DNA of 64,000 bases from Grifola frondosa. Lineage: Eukaryota; Basidiomycota; Agaricomycetes; Polyporales; Grifolaceae. The stretch lies in the NCBI GenBank assembly GCA_001683735.1, contig LUGG01000009.1, positions 930,001-994,000 of the forward strand. The letters are read 5' to 3'. The position numbers and the translations under genes were made by a program. This document shows, piece after piece, positions 1 to 12,420 of this stretch (its first letter is position 1; every line of letters starts with the position of its first letter). The notes below the pieces were generated by a model that worked only from the letters and a program-made list of their open reading frames with translations, was not told where the DNA came from and did no database searches.

Positions 1-889
1 GTAAAAAGGTCGATTGAATTCGAAGTCCTTCCTCCGGGCTCCCTGGAATTTCAGCGAAAGAGTAAGCGAAGACGAATTCACGAAGTAGTGGAATCATTAG
101 AATGCTCTCCGGAATCTGTTCGTACGTAGCCAATGTCGATCTATCATGAAATATCACGGGATCTCACATACTTATGTAGCATTCCGTTTGATATCGCGAA
201 CTTTACCTCCGAGGGACGTGTCTTTACAGTATAAGCCGGCTTCTATATTGATGTAAGATTCCTATCTGCTGTTTTGATATCGTGCCTCAACCTCAGGCAG
301 CGTCAAGGAACCATCATGTGAAGACAATGAGGAAGAGGCTGAGAGTAGAAAGCTCAAAGCACAAGCAGCGGCAGTTGATTTCGAATGGGTAATTTCTCAG
401 AGCAACAGTCTTCGTCATGTAGGTATTTCTGTTCAACGGCTCAAAATAATTATATTCACGTTCCTCTAGCCGCCTAGGAAGAATGCTGACAAGTTGCTAC
501 TCGTCACTGCTGAGTTGCCATCTCCGCCACCACCGATAATGGTCGCTGAGCGACTTAGACCAGCATCGCCCAAATCATCACTTTCATCTCACACAGATGC
601 CGAACCCTCGCCTCACGAGATATCCACGGAGTTTTCTTATCCAATTGTTGACATAACAGCAAGCCCATTTTCAGAAACCGGGCATCCACATCGGCGAAGG
701 CGACACAGACGAAAGTTTCAGGCAGTAAAGCCCAGGCCACCTGCTATGTTTTGGCGGCCACCCCTGTTGGGCGGAAAAACGCAGGATATGCCATGGGCTA
801 CGAAGGTACTCACCTATAATCGCAAAAACGATCCTCGGCGATATAGTTATCATAGAGATACCATGCGCAGGGGCACGTTTGTGTCGTGA
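1..889 (+). CDS. Hypothetical protein, 3' part of a multi-exon gene that starts left of the window
   Basis: I do not recognise this protein. Seen: an open frame near the left edge (about 20-128) gives a basic, charged peptide. A second coding-like segment at about 300-410 is Glu/Lys-rich and ends at a GTAATT donor after Glu-Trp. A last exon runs from about 470 (after CTCTAG) to the TGA at 887-889. The last exon is Pro/Ser-rich with a run of basic residues (HRRRRHRRK, about 690-715) that could be a nuclear localisation signal. The exon joins are inferred from GT/AG sites and are not all certain; near 776-790 an A5 run separates two plausible frames. The gene converges on CDC16, with about 130 bp between stop codons. 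Confidence is low because only the C-terminal part is present and no domain is visible. Confidence 0.4.
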
Positions 890-1016
890 ACATCTCTACT
901 ACGAATCTATGATACTTTGATATTTTCCCTCATATCAGCATTACTCGCATCCATCATGTGGCGTTCCGTGGTCAGAAATATATAGCTACACCAAATGTAC
1001 ACATCTCGCAACCATC

Positions 1017-3796
1017 TCAAACGCCCGCGCCATCATGCTTCACAGCTTTCGGAGCACTCTTGGAAGCGGCTTGCTTGCCTTTATCCCGATGCTCTCGCAT
1101 TTTCCGCGCCCAATCCTCCTCGCCGCCGGGGGACCTTTTTTACCCCAAGGACCGCTATCTGCACTTGCTTCTAGCGCAAGGTCGAGAAGCTCCAAAACGT
1201 GCCCATTTATAGGATCAATACTCAGGGTCTGTTGAGAACATCAGAATAGGCTTCCACTGCTATCAGGTGCACGAAGCACGCCCACCTCATGATACTTGAC
1301 GATCGCAGCATCAATATCGTCCATCAAGTGATACGTGATTCCCATAAACGCGAGCGCGGTCGTGTTGAGCGGATTGATTTCGAGCACCCGTTGGTATGCT
1401 GTCTTCGCCTCCTGCAGGCGCCTTTATAAGAGGGGACGAATGCTGTATCAGTCGATGTATGGAAGAAGATGCGGAATGCTTACCCCATTTTGCGATAGGC
1501 GGTGCCGAGGTTGAGATATGTGGGGGCCCAGGCTTGTTGTGAGGTCTGCACCACCTGCGCAAGCTTCAGCGCTTCTGCGAACAACGTAGCTGCCTGCTCA
1601 TAACTATGTAGCAGGTTCAGTGGGATGTTTGGTATGAAAACAAAGGGAGATCAACCTACTCTTCATGGTTGAACGCCATGACTCCCCGCTCGTTGACCAG
1701 TAAAGGATCTCCATTACACATCGAATATGCGGCGTGGAGCGCCTCATCAGCGAGGGCGTGGTTTGACAGGACAATGTGCTCCATGCCAACGAACATCAAC
1801 GGTAGATGAGAGCTGAAGGGTTTTTATCATCAGTTCGAAAGAGTAACCCACTACAGATGAAGCATACCCAGGGAACATCCGCGCGCATGTCGAGTACGCC
1901 GTCACAGCATGGTCATGCTCACCCTCTAATGCGAACGTATGTGCGAATGCCATCCATGCAGGCGCAAAGCGCGGGTCCATTAGTGACGTCTTGCTACCGG
2001 GCAAGAGTAATATTACATTAGGCGGTGATTGTAACACTGCGGTCACCTCGACATACCTGAAGTACGTTCTCGCCTCTGACCACTTTTTGACACTCAGATA
2101 CCAGACACCAACAGAGTACCAGCTTATAGGGCTCTCGGGTTCGTTCTCGACTAGCTCGTGAGCAAGAAGAAACAGTTTTGAAGTCATATGCGAAAGGTGA
2201 TGCATACACGCCACATGTAGTGGCAATGTTGGAGCGTGTATGGAGACGATACTCAAGATCCTATAATATATTTGCACAATCAGGGTGATATCGTGTAAAC
2301 GAATGTAAGAATGGACGTCACCTGCTGGTGATAGCGAAACAATCTGCCCATCTGAATTGCGAATATAACGCGTCGGCAAAGCTGAAGAGGACATCGGGGT
2401 TGTCGCCTAATCCGAAGTCCTCCACTAGCCGTCTGCGAGCGAGCGCATGCTCTTCTGCGTGTTTATACTTGCGGAGACGGCAGGTGTACATTAACCGCAC
2501 AAATTCGCCGTCTGCAGGCGTTTGCTCGCGATATGCCAGTGTCTGAATGAATTCCCATTCTATAACAAAAATAAGTAGTGAAACGATGCTCTAGTTGACG
2601 CGTTACTCACCTTCATCTGGAGTCATCATCTCCCCACTTATCAATTGCTCAAAGGCCTCATAGCACTTGACATCGAGCGCAAGGGCCTCCATGAAGCATT
2701 CCTTAGCTTGATCTCCACGGTTCAGCTTAAGCATCAACAGCCCCCGAAGATTACACATCGATGCTTCAATCTGCGCCCAATCAGTCCAGCCTAGTAGAAC
2801 TCATACTTATGAACAGCCTTACCTTGATACCGCCATCCAAGTTCGGCACAGCAGGTCCAGTTTGCCCAGATCCCCGAAAGGGATTCGCCTCGCCGAGCAT
2901 CTCCAGTGCTTCCGTCCACTTGCCCTGCCGCACCTGACACTGCGCCGCGAGGTATCGACACGCCACACTCAGGTCCACCAGCCGTGAAACGCCCTCCTCA
3001 TACTCGACTGCAACGTCCATCATTTCACTCGGCCCTGCAGGGAGCCTTGGAATCGTAGGTGCCGCCACGGTAGGCGCAATCATCAGTGATTGAGGCACTT
3101 CCCTGCCCTTGCCCTTAGCGTTGGCGCCAGCAGAAGAGAACGGGGGCGGGAATTCGCCATTCGTTATTGGCGCATCTATGGGGAAACGGCGGGGAGGCGA
3201 GGTGGGGAACGGTCGAGTAAGCAATCGCTCGGCGCGCGAGTACTGGTGCGTCAGGAAGTATGTCTGTGCGAGCCAGAACGCGTCGTTTGGGTCGTCTGAC
3301 GCGTATAATTCAACATTTATGTAAATTCAAACCGGAAGAAGAGCTTACTAGTCCAGCTGACGACCTTGTCGCCCCAGAACGCGGCGGATTCGTATAGGTG
3401 CTGCATTAGCGCGTCGTGCCTCCACAGCCGCATGCGATCCACGATGCCCCACTCGTATCCTTCCTCCTCACCTTCATCATCTGCATCATTTTGGAACACG
3501 TCGGTATGTTCAGTCGCGAGAGGGTGACGACTGGTGCTAGTCTTTGCCCTCCGCGGGAGACGCGGAGAGGAGCGCAGCGGAGACGCGGGGAGGATCGAGT
3601 GGTTCGGGTCGAGAGCAAAGAAACGCGGATTAGATATCGTACTGCTGTTGGCTTCTGCCAGGGAATTGACCAGAGATTGTGGTCCGAAGGAGAAGGAAGA
3701 ATTTATGGAGTGACGGGGACGTGAACTCGACGGCGATGGGAGCCTCGGCATTGGTGGCACGTTAAAGCCGACCCCAGGTGGTGGTGTCGAGGTCAT
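1017..3796 (-). CDS. CDC16: Anaphase-promoting complex subunit CDC16/Cut9/APC6 (TPR protein), frame broken near the 3' end
   Basis: This is a TPR scaffold subunit of the APC/C, the nuclear ubiquitin ligase that triggers anaphase and mitotic exit. Seen: a Ser/Pro-rich N-terminus, then the family segment around YEWGIVDRMRLWRHDA, then successive helical TPR repeats (for example DPNDAFWLAQTYFLTHQYSRAERLL, quoted here only in part, and WYSVGVWYLSVKKW). About ten exons join at clean GT-AG introns (for example 3296-3348). The start is the first Met of the long first exon at 3796. Oddity: after LALEASADSG the frame is lost at a T6 run (1136-1141, A6 on the coding strand). The other frame continues with a plausible acidic/basic tail (EEDWARKMREHRDKG) to a TGA at 1017-1019. 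The start lies 265 bp from that of the NOP15-like gene, so the two probably share a promoter region. Identity is sure; the C-terminal frame is inferred. Confidence 0.88.
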
Positions 3797-4061
3797 TTTT
3801 CACGCTCGTTCCGGAGATGTAGGCACAGTGCGATGTGAACAGCGTCGACGACAATATCAGGGATGTCGGTGATTGCGAACTTGAATGCGCGGACTGAGCG
3901 CGACAACGCGTGCATACGACCACGTGGCTCGCATGTATGGGCGTCTAACCATAGCGATCATCCCAAAATTTGAGCGTTCTACTTGGATTCCACTTCACCA
4001 AATTCGATTGCACTACTTCTCCACCTTTAATTCCATCGATCTCTACGACTTAGGCTATTAC

Positions 4062-5488
4062 ATGGCTAAAGCTACGTCAGAAACACCGTCCAAGGTGGTC
4101 AAGCGCAAGAGCACAAAGCCGGAGAAGGCGGAGAAGACAGCCAAGGACAATAAGCGGAAGAATGCTTCTGTCGACGAGATAGAGGAGGGAAAGCATGCCG
4201 AAGAGGAGAAGGAGACCCAGAAGGAGCTGAAGAAGGCGAAAAGAGGGAAACGTGTCGAGGTACAGGCGGAGGGAAATCATGTTGAGGAAAATGAGATGCC
4301 CAAGGAGTCAAAGAAGACAAAAAGGAGGAAGCGCGTAGAGCCTCAGACAGAGGAGCGAGGACAAGTTGAGAAAGAGGAGGCGAAGGAGATGCAGAAGGAG
4401 TTGAAGAAGACGAAAAAGGGAAAGCATGTAGAGATTGAGGAAGAAGAGCGAGAACACGTCGAGGAAGAGGAGACGCAGAAGGAGTCGAAGAAGCCGAAAA
4501 AAGGGAAACGCGTCCAGGTACAGGAGGATATAGAGCAGGTTTCAAAGAAGACAAGAAAAGAGAAACATATCGAGGCGCAGGAGGAGACAGAGGTGCAGGA
4601 AGAGCAGCCCGAGCCCGAGTTCTTCGGATTCTCTTCTGATGATGACGACTCGTCCGACGACGACGAAGTTCCTGACGAAATCCCGGGTATCGACGTCGGC
4701 AAACTCCCCACCATTGCAAAGGACGATGCGACCGTCAAGCGGAAACTGGAGAAGGCGAAGCGAAAACCGGTGAGCTCTCCCAATAAACTTCACTCTCCCA
4801 CTTTTCGCCGCTCACAACATATCCTCAAATGCTAGACTGGAGACCACGGCGTGATATATCTCGGTCGCATACCCCATGGTTTCTATGAAGACCAGATGCG
4901 AGCGTATTTTTCTCAGTTCGGAACCGTCACCCGCCTCCGTCTCTCGCGCAACAAAAAGGTACATCCTCCTCTGAATTTTCTGTTACATACATGACAATTT
5001 ATACCACACCAAGACTGGCCGCTCGAAACACTACGCGTTTATCGAGTTCGATTCCTCATCCGTCGCTAAAATTGTCGCGGACACGATGGATAATTACCTG
5101 CTCATGGGGCACATCCTCACGTGCAAGGTTATTCCCAAGGATGAAGTCCATCCTGAGCTGTGGATCGGTGCAAATCGGAAGTGGAGAGTGGTCCCGCGTG
5201 ATCGCATTGCACGGGTACATCACAACAAGGTATGACAAGCAAATTTTTCGTATGTCATGAAATTGATCTCACTCGCTCTACCTCCAGCCTCGCACAGAGG
5301 AAGAGCAAGAAAAGGCGGAGCAGCGACTGCTCAAGCGCCAGTCTCAGAGGAAAAGAAAGCTCGAGGAGGCTGGTATCAAGTACGACTTTGAGGCTGTGTC
5401 CTATGTGAGTGTTGCACCTCGATACAGCTGTTTCTGTGCTGAAATTTCGGGAATACAGAAGAAGAGGTCAAAGCCTACGGAAGCATAG
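4062..5488 (+). CDS. NOP15: NOP15/NIFK-like nucleolar RRM protein with a repeated charged N-terminal extension
   Basis: NOP15 (human NIFK) is a nucleolar RRM protein that binds pre-rRNA in early 60S assembly. Seen: a single RRM with RNP2-like GVIYLGRIP and RNP1-like SKHYAFIEF, followed by the family tail with [13 protein letters not shown] and a basic coiled segment. Five exons join cleanly in one frame (introns about 4770-4834, 4959-5014, 5233-5287, 5405-5458) and end at the TAG at 5486-5488. An in-frame ATG exists at 3885, but its stretch reads like 5' leader; the ATG at 4062 followed by a Lys/Ala-rich start is preferred. Residues about 45-180 are five imperfect copies of a roughly 30-residue Lys/Glu unit centred on KKxKxGKxVE, then an acidic Asp/Ser cluster. 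The gene is intact and is divergent to CDC16. The repeat extension is unusual in length; the family call rests on the RRM and tail. Confidence 0.85.
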
Positions 5489-6442
5489 TCATATTCGAGT
5501 TAGAGTTTGTGCCCTACCCACTTCTTTGTTATCTCATTTCATTCCGCGCATGAGTCATGCTTTCACTCTCATCCTCGTGCGAATGAGTCTGAGTCTGGCA
5601 TTTTGAGGGCTCACCCTGCTGACCCCTCCCGCATACCGCTATTTTTGACAGTTCATATTTCCAATTGACACGTTCGGAGCATCGAGTCCTCGCCTCGTGT
5701 GCCCACCTCCTATCTGTATGTCAGAACTATACATCGCATGGGGGACTGACTGCTCTTCTCTCAAGGGTGACAGCCACAATGCGTCCGCGTGATCTGCGCG
5801 TGCCATCTACGGCTACACATACGTCTGTCTGCCTTTCATTCATGCCCTGCTCCTTGTGGGACCGAGGAGCACGTTCGCGAGCGTGCCAAGGATGCTTTAT
5901 CAGCTTTGCCCTGATGCTGTCCATCATCCCCGCGGCAGCCGGGACGTTACCCTCGTGCGTGCTGGTTGCTGTGAGTTTGGCCGTGCATTGTGAGCGATGC
6001 TGCATTAAGCTAGAGGGATTGCCGCTGCGCGTTGCAGCGGTCAGTTTCCTCGCGGCTCGCCGGCCGGCACGTCTGATGGACAGTACTAGTATACGAACAC
6101 CCTATTGCCTGAAAGATGTGGCGTCACACCGGTATCCTCACGAACACAGCCCTAGACACCGCTGTGCATTAAGCACTATTTGCAGAAGGCTCGTAGGTTT
6201 CTCTGGTGACACTTGATGTCGCTCGAATTCCATCCAGGTTATTGCACATGTGCCCGACCGCTTTAATATTCAATATTCAACATTCATCCTAGCCGCCTCA
6301 TTATCTGACATCTCAAGAAGCGTATCAAAAATGGCCCATACCAAATACCCTCCGAAATCCGCGCGCCTCACCGAAAACACCGCTTGTCAGGTGCAACCAC
6401 CACCACCCCCGTCAGCGCCTCACATCCCGCTCCCCGCGCGCC
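5489..6442. other. Intergenic stretch with no supported gene
   Basis: This lies between the NOP15-like stop and the small minus-strand gene. Open frames here (for example 5665-6216 plus) have no recognisable domain, no paired splice sites and unusual Cys/Arg/Leu composition. It probably holds the 3' UTRs of the two flanking convergent genes. Confidence 0.5.
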
Positions 6443-6699
6443 TCACAGCTTCGTCTTCGGCCTCATCGCAGACGGCGCGCTGCCACCCAAATACCCGCCC
6501 AGCGCATCATCCTCCCGCTCCCGTTCCTCGGCCTTATTACGGTCCCCCGCCTGCGCGCCCTCGTCCTGCGGTATCAGCTGCGGGTTCTCCTCCTGCCGCC
6601 CGCGAGCTGCTCGCGCGGCTTGTCCTCCGGTACGACGTCGGACGGCTCCGACGGCTCGGAGGACAGCGAGGGCGGTACGAACTTGGCTTTGCGCGACAT
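6443..6699 (-). CDS. Possible small hydrophilic protein of about 70 residues, unrecognised
   Basis: From an ATG at 6699 the minus strand reads MSRKAKFVPPSL and stays Ser/Pro/Glu-rich for 21 codons. A 44-bp interval (6593-6636, GTCGTA...GGCAG) can be removed in phase 0 to join an Asp/Glu/Arg-rich frame ending in MRPKTKL and a TGA at 6443-6445. The donor is not the usual GTNNGT, so the intron is uncertain. Upstream minus-strand sequence (6760-6930) has another open stretch containing LTQQQNKFRERNELYFYHTTFQ before a GTCAGT donor at about 6785, so the real gene may be longer with further 5' exons. No domain was recognised and no function is proposed. Confidence 0.35.
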
Positions 6700-7418
6700 C
6701 GAGTGTGTTGTGTTGTGTGGGGTTGGGTTCGTCGCTGGCGCTGTTACTTTAGTCAGGGGTGGCGCTGCGCGTGCGCGAGTACTGACCTGTGTCTGGAATG
6801 TGGTATGGTAGAAATACAATTCGTTTCTCTCCCGGAACTTGTTCTGCTGCTGCGTAAGTTGTGACGAGCAGTTAAGCAATATTTGCGGTGGAAAATAACT
6901 AGTGAGGAGTCGAATGTACAGCTGCGTCAACGATGGCCTCTACAGGAGCTCCGTGGCTCGAACGCTGCCAGCCCCTGCGTCATCCTCTCGATCACCGTCT
7001 TGATCACCACGACCCGCGATCAAAGAGACTTGCCTTATCTGGAAGTCCCGCCACTCAAGCACTAATTAAAAGTTGCGGCTAGCACGGTGCAAATCCTATT
7101 AACACTATATATATCTAACATTACAAACCCGAGGCATCCATCATTTGTGTGCCTCGAGCACCAGCCGACCGGCGAAAAAAATAAACAAGACAAATAGAGT
7201 GATGTCGACGCGTGTCATGCCAGCGGCGAATGCGAACTTGGATTGTACAACACCTCACCGCCTATCCTACGCCTAACTAGACAAAGCACCGAACGTCCGA
7301 CCGCGGGGGAGGGGAGGGGGAAGAACAGTAGAACATGAGCGTGATTTTACGGACAACATACAGACGAGGAAGCGGTCGTGAGCGTGAGGAAGAACGTAAT
7401 GGTGATCTAGTTCTAGAT

Positions 7419-9626
7419 CTATACCGACACCTGGGCGACGGGGCCTGCGCGGGCACGGTCAGCCGCCGTGCGCGCAGAGACAGAGGACGGAGGACGCGTA
7501 CCTTCGATGAACCCTTCTTGCCGCTCGTTCGAGAGGTCCTCGAGCGACTTCTGGTTCGTCTCCTTGATCAGCAATGTCGAGAAGATACCCGTCAACATGA
7601 AGAACGCGAAGATCTCTAGACTACACAGAGCACCAACGCGTCAGCACCTGATTACACTGAAGCCGGGGATAGCAACACGTACATGTGCTTCACGAAGTGG
7701 CCAGTGCCACCGATATTGACAAGTCGTGCGAAGCCCACCTGCGCGACGATCGCACCGAGCTTCCCGCTGGCTGCGGAGATACCGTGTGCAGTCGAACGGT
7801 ATCGCGTCGGGAACGCCTCCCCGGGAACGATGAACGTGGTCGTATTGGGGCCAAAGTTCTGGAAGAAGTTCGCGAGGCAGTAAAGGAACACGAATGCCTT
7901 CGTTGCGCTGGGCGTTGCGGTCAACTTGTTGTACCCGAAACCTGCATGAACAGCCAAAATTGAGCACATAGACTGGAAAACATCGGGTGGTCACTGACCC
8001 ATGATAACGAAGAGAATGGTGAGCATGGTGAAGCCCATCAGTTGGATGGGCTTGCGGCCCCACTTGTCGATGACGAGGAAACTGGCCCAGTAGCCGGGAA
8101 TGAGACCCGCGGCAGAGAGAATCATGTTGCCGACACAGATGTTCTTGAGGTTAGCATATACTGCAGCGGTGCCCGTCAAGCTCTTGCTGGGCGATCCGAA
8201 ACCAATGGCACTCAAGATGATGGAAGAGTTAAGACCGAGACCGTAGAAAGCGATCTAAATGCGGAATGCAATTAGGCAAATACACAACATTGGACATAGG
8301 AAGGCGCACATCGAGGGCGAACCACGAGTAGGAGGTGCCGATGAGGAGCGACAGGTTCTCCCACTTGGAGAAGTAGTTGAAGAAGTCGCGCTTCGATGCC
8401 TTGGGCGCATGTACGCGCTCAATTACGGCATCGGGGTCGACGAAGTACGAGCCGGAAGTGAGGAAGTTGTCGACATCCTGGGCAGCCTGTTTCACGTTAC
8501 GCTCGACATCCATCGTGAAACGGGGGGTCTCGGGAATGGTCAGACGGAAGTAAAGAGCGATAACACCAGGTACACAGCCCAAGCCGATAAGGATACGCCA
8601 CATGAAGTCGACGTGAGCGAGAACCTTGGGGTCATCGTGCATGAGCGTGTTCTTGTACGCGGAGACAATGATAAATGCAATGAGCGCAGCGGCTGACGAA
8701 CGAGAAGCATGGTCAGCGAGGTGTGTAGAAATCGAAGTAGAGTATGCGCACTGAATTGACCCCACCCCTGGTTGGCGAACACCGCGGTCATGAGACGACC
8801 ACGGGTACGGGTTGATGCGAATTCTGAAGAGATGACGGCACTGAGAGGGTAGTCGCCTCCAATTCCGACGCCCATCTAGAAGACAGTTGTTAGAAAAAGC
8901 GCATATATCGCCACATAATACATACAATAAACCGCCATACGACGAGGACTCCAATGATATTGACGGCATGTGCTTGGCCAGAGACGGCTTGACCGAACGT
9001 GGCGACGATGATTAACATTAACTCCACACCGTCTGCGAGGACAAGGTGAGGTTGAGGAGATTGCAAGGAAAATGGGAGGACGCTTACACATCCGTTTACG
9101 ACCGACGACATCTGCGAGCCAACCAAAGAGGAGTTGACCGACGAAGGTGCCCACAGGAGTGGCGACCTTGACGCCAAGGTCCTGATTTGTGTTCAGTTTT
9201 TGGCCTGGAGGATATATGGTAAGATAATACGACATGGAATAGACTTGTAGAAGAGCTCACCTTTGCCGTAAACATATCCCAACATTGTTGATGCAATGTT
9301 GATGGCAAAAATATCGTAGCTGAAAGGCGAAGTTAACGGAGAGCCGGTGGGAGGTATGAAAAGAGACTCACGCATCGGTGAAGAAACCAACACCGGCAAC
9401 CATGCAGACCTTTACATGGAACCAACTGAAATGCGCGAATAGCGCGTGAAGATGATGATACATGAAAGGATTGCAAATGAAGATGGACTTACGAGAACTT
9501 TGCATTGTCGACGTCGGCAAGGGCTGCGCGACGCTTCTCATCGAGGGCGACAGAGACATTGGGGCCATTGCCCTTCTCGATGGAGCTCTTGGAAGATGAT
9601 ACCTGCTCAACCGGGTATGAAGCCAT
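7419..9626 (-). CDS. PHO84: High-affinity inorganic phosphate transporter, PHO84 type (MFS, phosphate:H+ symporter family)
   Basis: This is a plasma-membrane proton-coupled phosphate importer of the PHS family of the major facilitator superfamily. Seen: a family N-terminus ending GFFTDAYDIFAIN (first transmembrane helix region), the MFS loop [12 protein letters not shown], the PHS signature [15 protein letters not shown], the sugar-porter-like [13 protein letters not shown] after helix 6, and [17 protein letters not shown] with [10 protein letters not shown] in the C-terminal half. About nine short introns keep one frame to the TAG at 7419-7421. The start chosen is the ATG at 9626 (MASYPVEQ); an upstream in-frame ATG at 9722 would add 32 residues and looks like leader. 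A second copy facing it lies at 17.3-19.5 kb. CACGTT, a weak Pho4-like site, occurs about 200 bp upstream, but regulation by phosphate is only inferred. Confidence 0.93.
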
Positions 9627-12420
9627 CTCGGTGACGGACAGGGAGATTGGCTGGAGAACGGAGGGTGTTGAAGAGAGGAATGAAAGAGCGCCAGGCCGCA
9701 TGGCGGGTTTTATAAGGGGCATGCATCGGGAGTAGGTGTTCCGAAGCAGTGATCAAATTAGAGAAATTGCACAAGTTTTCCAAAGGTCTGGGCGAGAGAA
9801 GCTCACGTCGACCGTCTTCCTGTCCCTTGCACGTTCGTACTCTTCACCCAATCACATCTTTCGATCATTGTTGTTCCTTGTTTGCCACTTCTACGCAGGG
9901 TCAGGCCTAATATGGTAGCGGTTATGGGGTCGTTGCCTCGTGTGGCACTGCGTGATGGAAAAATTGTGACCAAATTACTGTGAGAAAATGGGAACATTGT
10001 GACCCGCGTCGTACTTTCTGGCGCTCGATGGCCGGAAGGTCGCACTCACTGTCGCAAACGACGGCTACATGCATGTTACGAAATTTCTATAATTCTACCG
10101 ATTTAAATCATGCCATTAAGCGTTCGAAATAAGCCCTTCTGAAAATGTAAATTATGGAAATTAATGACCGTAGACTCATATTAAAGACAACTTACAAGAA
10201 AGGAAGAACCTTGACCAGGAAAGGGTGTTCAGCATGTTGCCACCATAAGCCGACATACTTCGTAGTTCGTCAATCGGCGAAATTTGTGCGGACATGTTCA
10301 CCTGGGTGATATCTATATTCTATAATGCTCTATAAACATTAGGACCAGTCATTAGATAGTAGTGAATAATGTGCTCAAGATCCTCGACAAATCCCTGTGC
10401 GTGTTCAAGGTTTGAGAGTATATCCGGCCCAAATAATTCAGACTCGTAAACGACAGTCTTGTGTACTGAGTACCATGGTTCCGAGAACAGAAGATTATAA
10501 TTTCATGGTTTGAGAGTCGAGACCTGATTTTATTTCTAGCTAAGAGATATTCTGAGCACCTAAGAGGCTAAGACTAAATTCGAGTAGCTAGCCAATATCT
10601 AATAATCGGAGACTTTGCAGTGTTTCTTACATGGCACTGGGAGAAAAATTAACAGAAGCTTGTAATATGTTGAGCTCGCCGTTGCGGGCGACGAGCAAGG
10701 TTTCCCGCCCAACGATGACGATCGTGGGACAATATTTAATGGCTTCCATCTCAAGCCGTGTCACGGTGGCTGAAGCCGAGCGAGAATGGACCCCGGCGAT
10801 GAGCGGGTCAGCGTCAACAGTCCTGACCCCGGTCGGCAACGGTACACTTCTGCCTTATATGGTTAACAGGTTCGCCATGCACGTTTCCCCGCCATTTGTC
10901 GAGCTGTTTCTCCTCAATTTTATCGTGAATGGAACTCCCGCAAATCTGCATCAGCATCCAACGTTGTTTCGCTCGCTTGCAGTCCCTTGCCGTCCTTTCC
11001 AGTCGCCTGTTTCCAGGCACTTCTCCCGCGAAATTCAGCCCCGTCGCGACCAAACGTGCAAATCCCCGCCGGCGCATAAGTAGCGGCGCATGAGCCAGAG
11101 TGATTCTCCACACTTGTCTCGCACCGGCACGGCGCCACACAATGACTACGGATCACGGATTCAGAATTCTCGGAGTACTCCTGCCTCCGCTTCTGTGATG
11201 TTCTGTCATCGCGTCCACGACGTACACGTATCGCCTCTTGTTCGTGTGACTGCTCTGCATGTGCAACCGTCACCCATCATAGCGACTCTGACTCACATAA
11301 AATAAATTTTCTGAATCCATTTTGGTTCTTTGAACATCTAGGTCCTTGGCAGACAACGCCTCCACTTAGTTGATCAACCTCCGAAAATTTCCGCCCCTAC
11401 ATCGCCATCCAGCGCGCCCTGGATTTTTGCTGACCTCGAACATGCGCAGCGCTCAATCTCGTTCCCCTTTGTTTCGATCGCCCCTGGGAGTTTACGTGCC
11501 TGCTCATTCAGTCCATGCGAGTTCTCTTTTGGCATATCTCATCGGATATAGATCTGTGTTCCCATGCTTCTGACGTATTCACTTTATAGCCTTCCAAAGC
11601 GCACATATATCGCCTTCACAGCAGCCGTCCGTACGCATACCTCGCTGCCCTTTTGTCCACTTCTGCCGTCGTACCAAGTACACCGCTCATACATGCCCAC
11701 TTCCCCAGCCTCATTCCAGCCTTCTCCGTTTACGAATCACGACGAACACTGCGAAGCACGGCCTTCTTGGACATGTCAACAATCGTGGGTTCTACCACAT
11801 CTTGCACCCCCCGCGCTGTCCGGCTCATTCGATCTCCCTCTGCATCCTGCTCGACCATTTCCTATGATGGTCTCCGCGAGCGCTGACCGGTCCAAAGTTA
11901 GCAAGCGGAACGAGAACACCGGTGCAGCCATGCTGCTTGTCACGCGGCGTGGAATCTATCGATAAGTATTTCGCCGTGCGCGACCGTCTACCTCGCGGAC
12001 CGCCAAAATAAACTTGATCCAGTCGATGTACCTGCTCTTCGCGAGCTTCTGCAGTATCTCTGCCGAGCTTTGCCGTCGCAAAAGCACCGCGTCCGGCGTT
12101 CATACCCTCTTCCGGGGCCGACGGCGGAAGCATGTTGGTGGGCACCCTGCGAACCGTCTGCGGGGAATTTAGAACTTTGTTTCCTGGAAGAGAGATGCGC
12201 ATAGCTTCGTAGGGTGAAGGGTTGTGCCCGTATCTGAGCAGCTGGGAATGGCCGGTGCGTCTGCCTCTCGTCTGTAATTAATGGTGTACTCGTATATGCT
12301 GTCCTCCAGGCTGTGAATTGGCATATCGGTCCCGCGGGTGATTATCAATCATTTCTTTCTGTCGTAATGATACAGCAAGTGTCGTCCGAGATGGAATTCC
12401 TGTATGTGGTTTCTTTCTTT
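9627..12420. other. Gene-poor stretch upstream of the first phosphate transporter
   Basis: The first few hundred bases probably contain the promoter of the minus-strand transporter. Beyond about 10.1 kb there are scattered open frames on both strands (10631-11083 plus, 10920-11273 minus, 11564-11965 plus, 11825-12202 minus) with no recognisable domains and no convincing splice structure. A TATA-like TATAAAATAAA... run begins near 11297. No gene can be supported. Confidence 0.5.

Noticed and set aside
4099..4719. Long minus-strand open frame antisense to the NOP15-like gene
   Set aside because: It is the complement of the Lys/Glu tandem repeat; its Ser/Pro/Arg repeats simply mirror the AAG/GAG bias and there is no domain or splice support.
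5665..6216. 183-codon plus-strand open frame
   Set aside because: Composition is unlike the neighbouring proteins, no domain is seen, and it lies where 3' UTRs of convergent genes are expected.
11825..12202. 125-codon minus-strand open frame
   Set aside because: No recognisable family, no upstream exon, and it overlaps equally plausible frames on the other strand.
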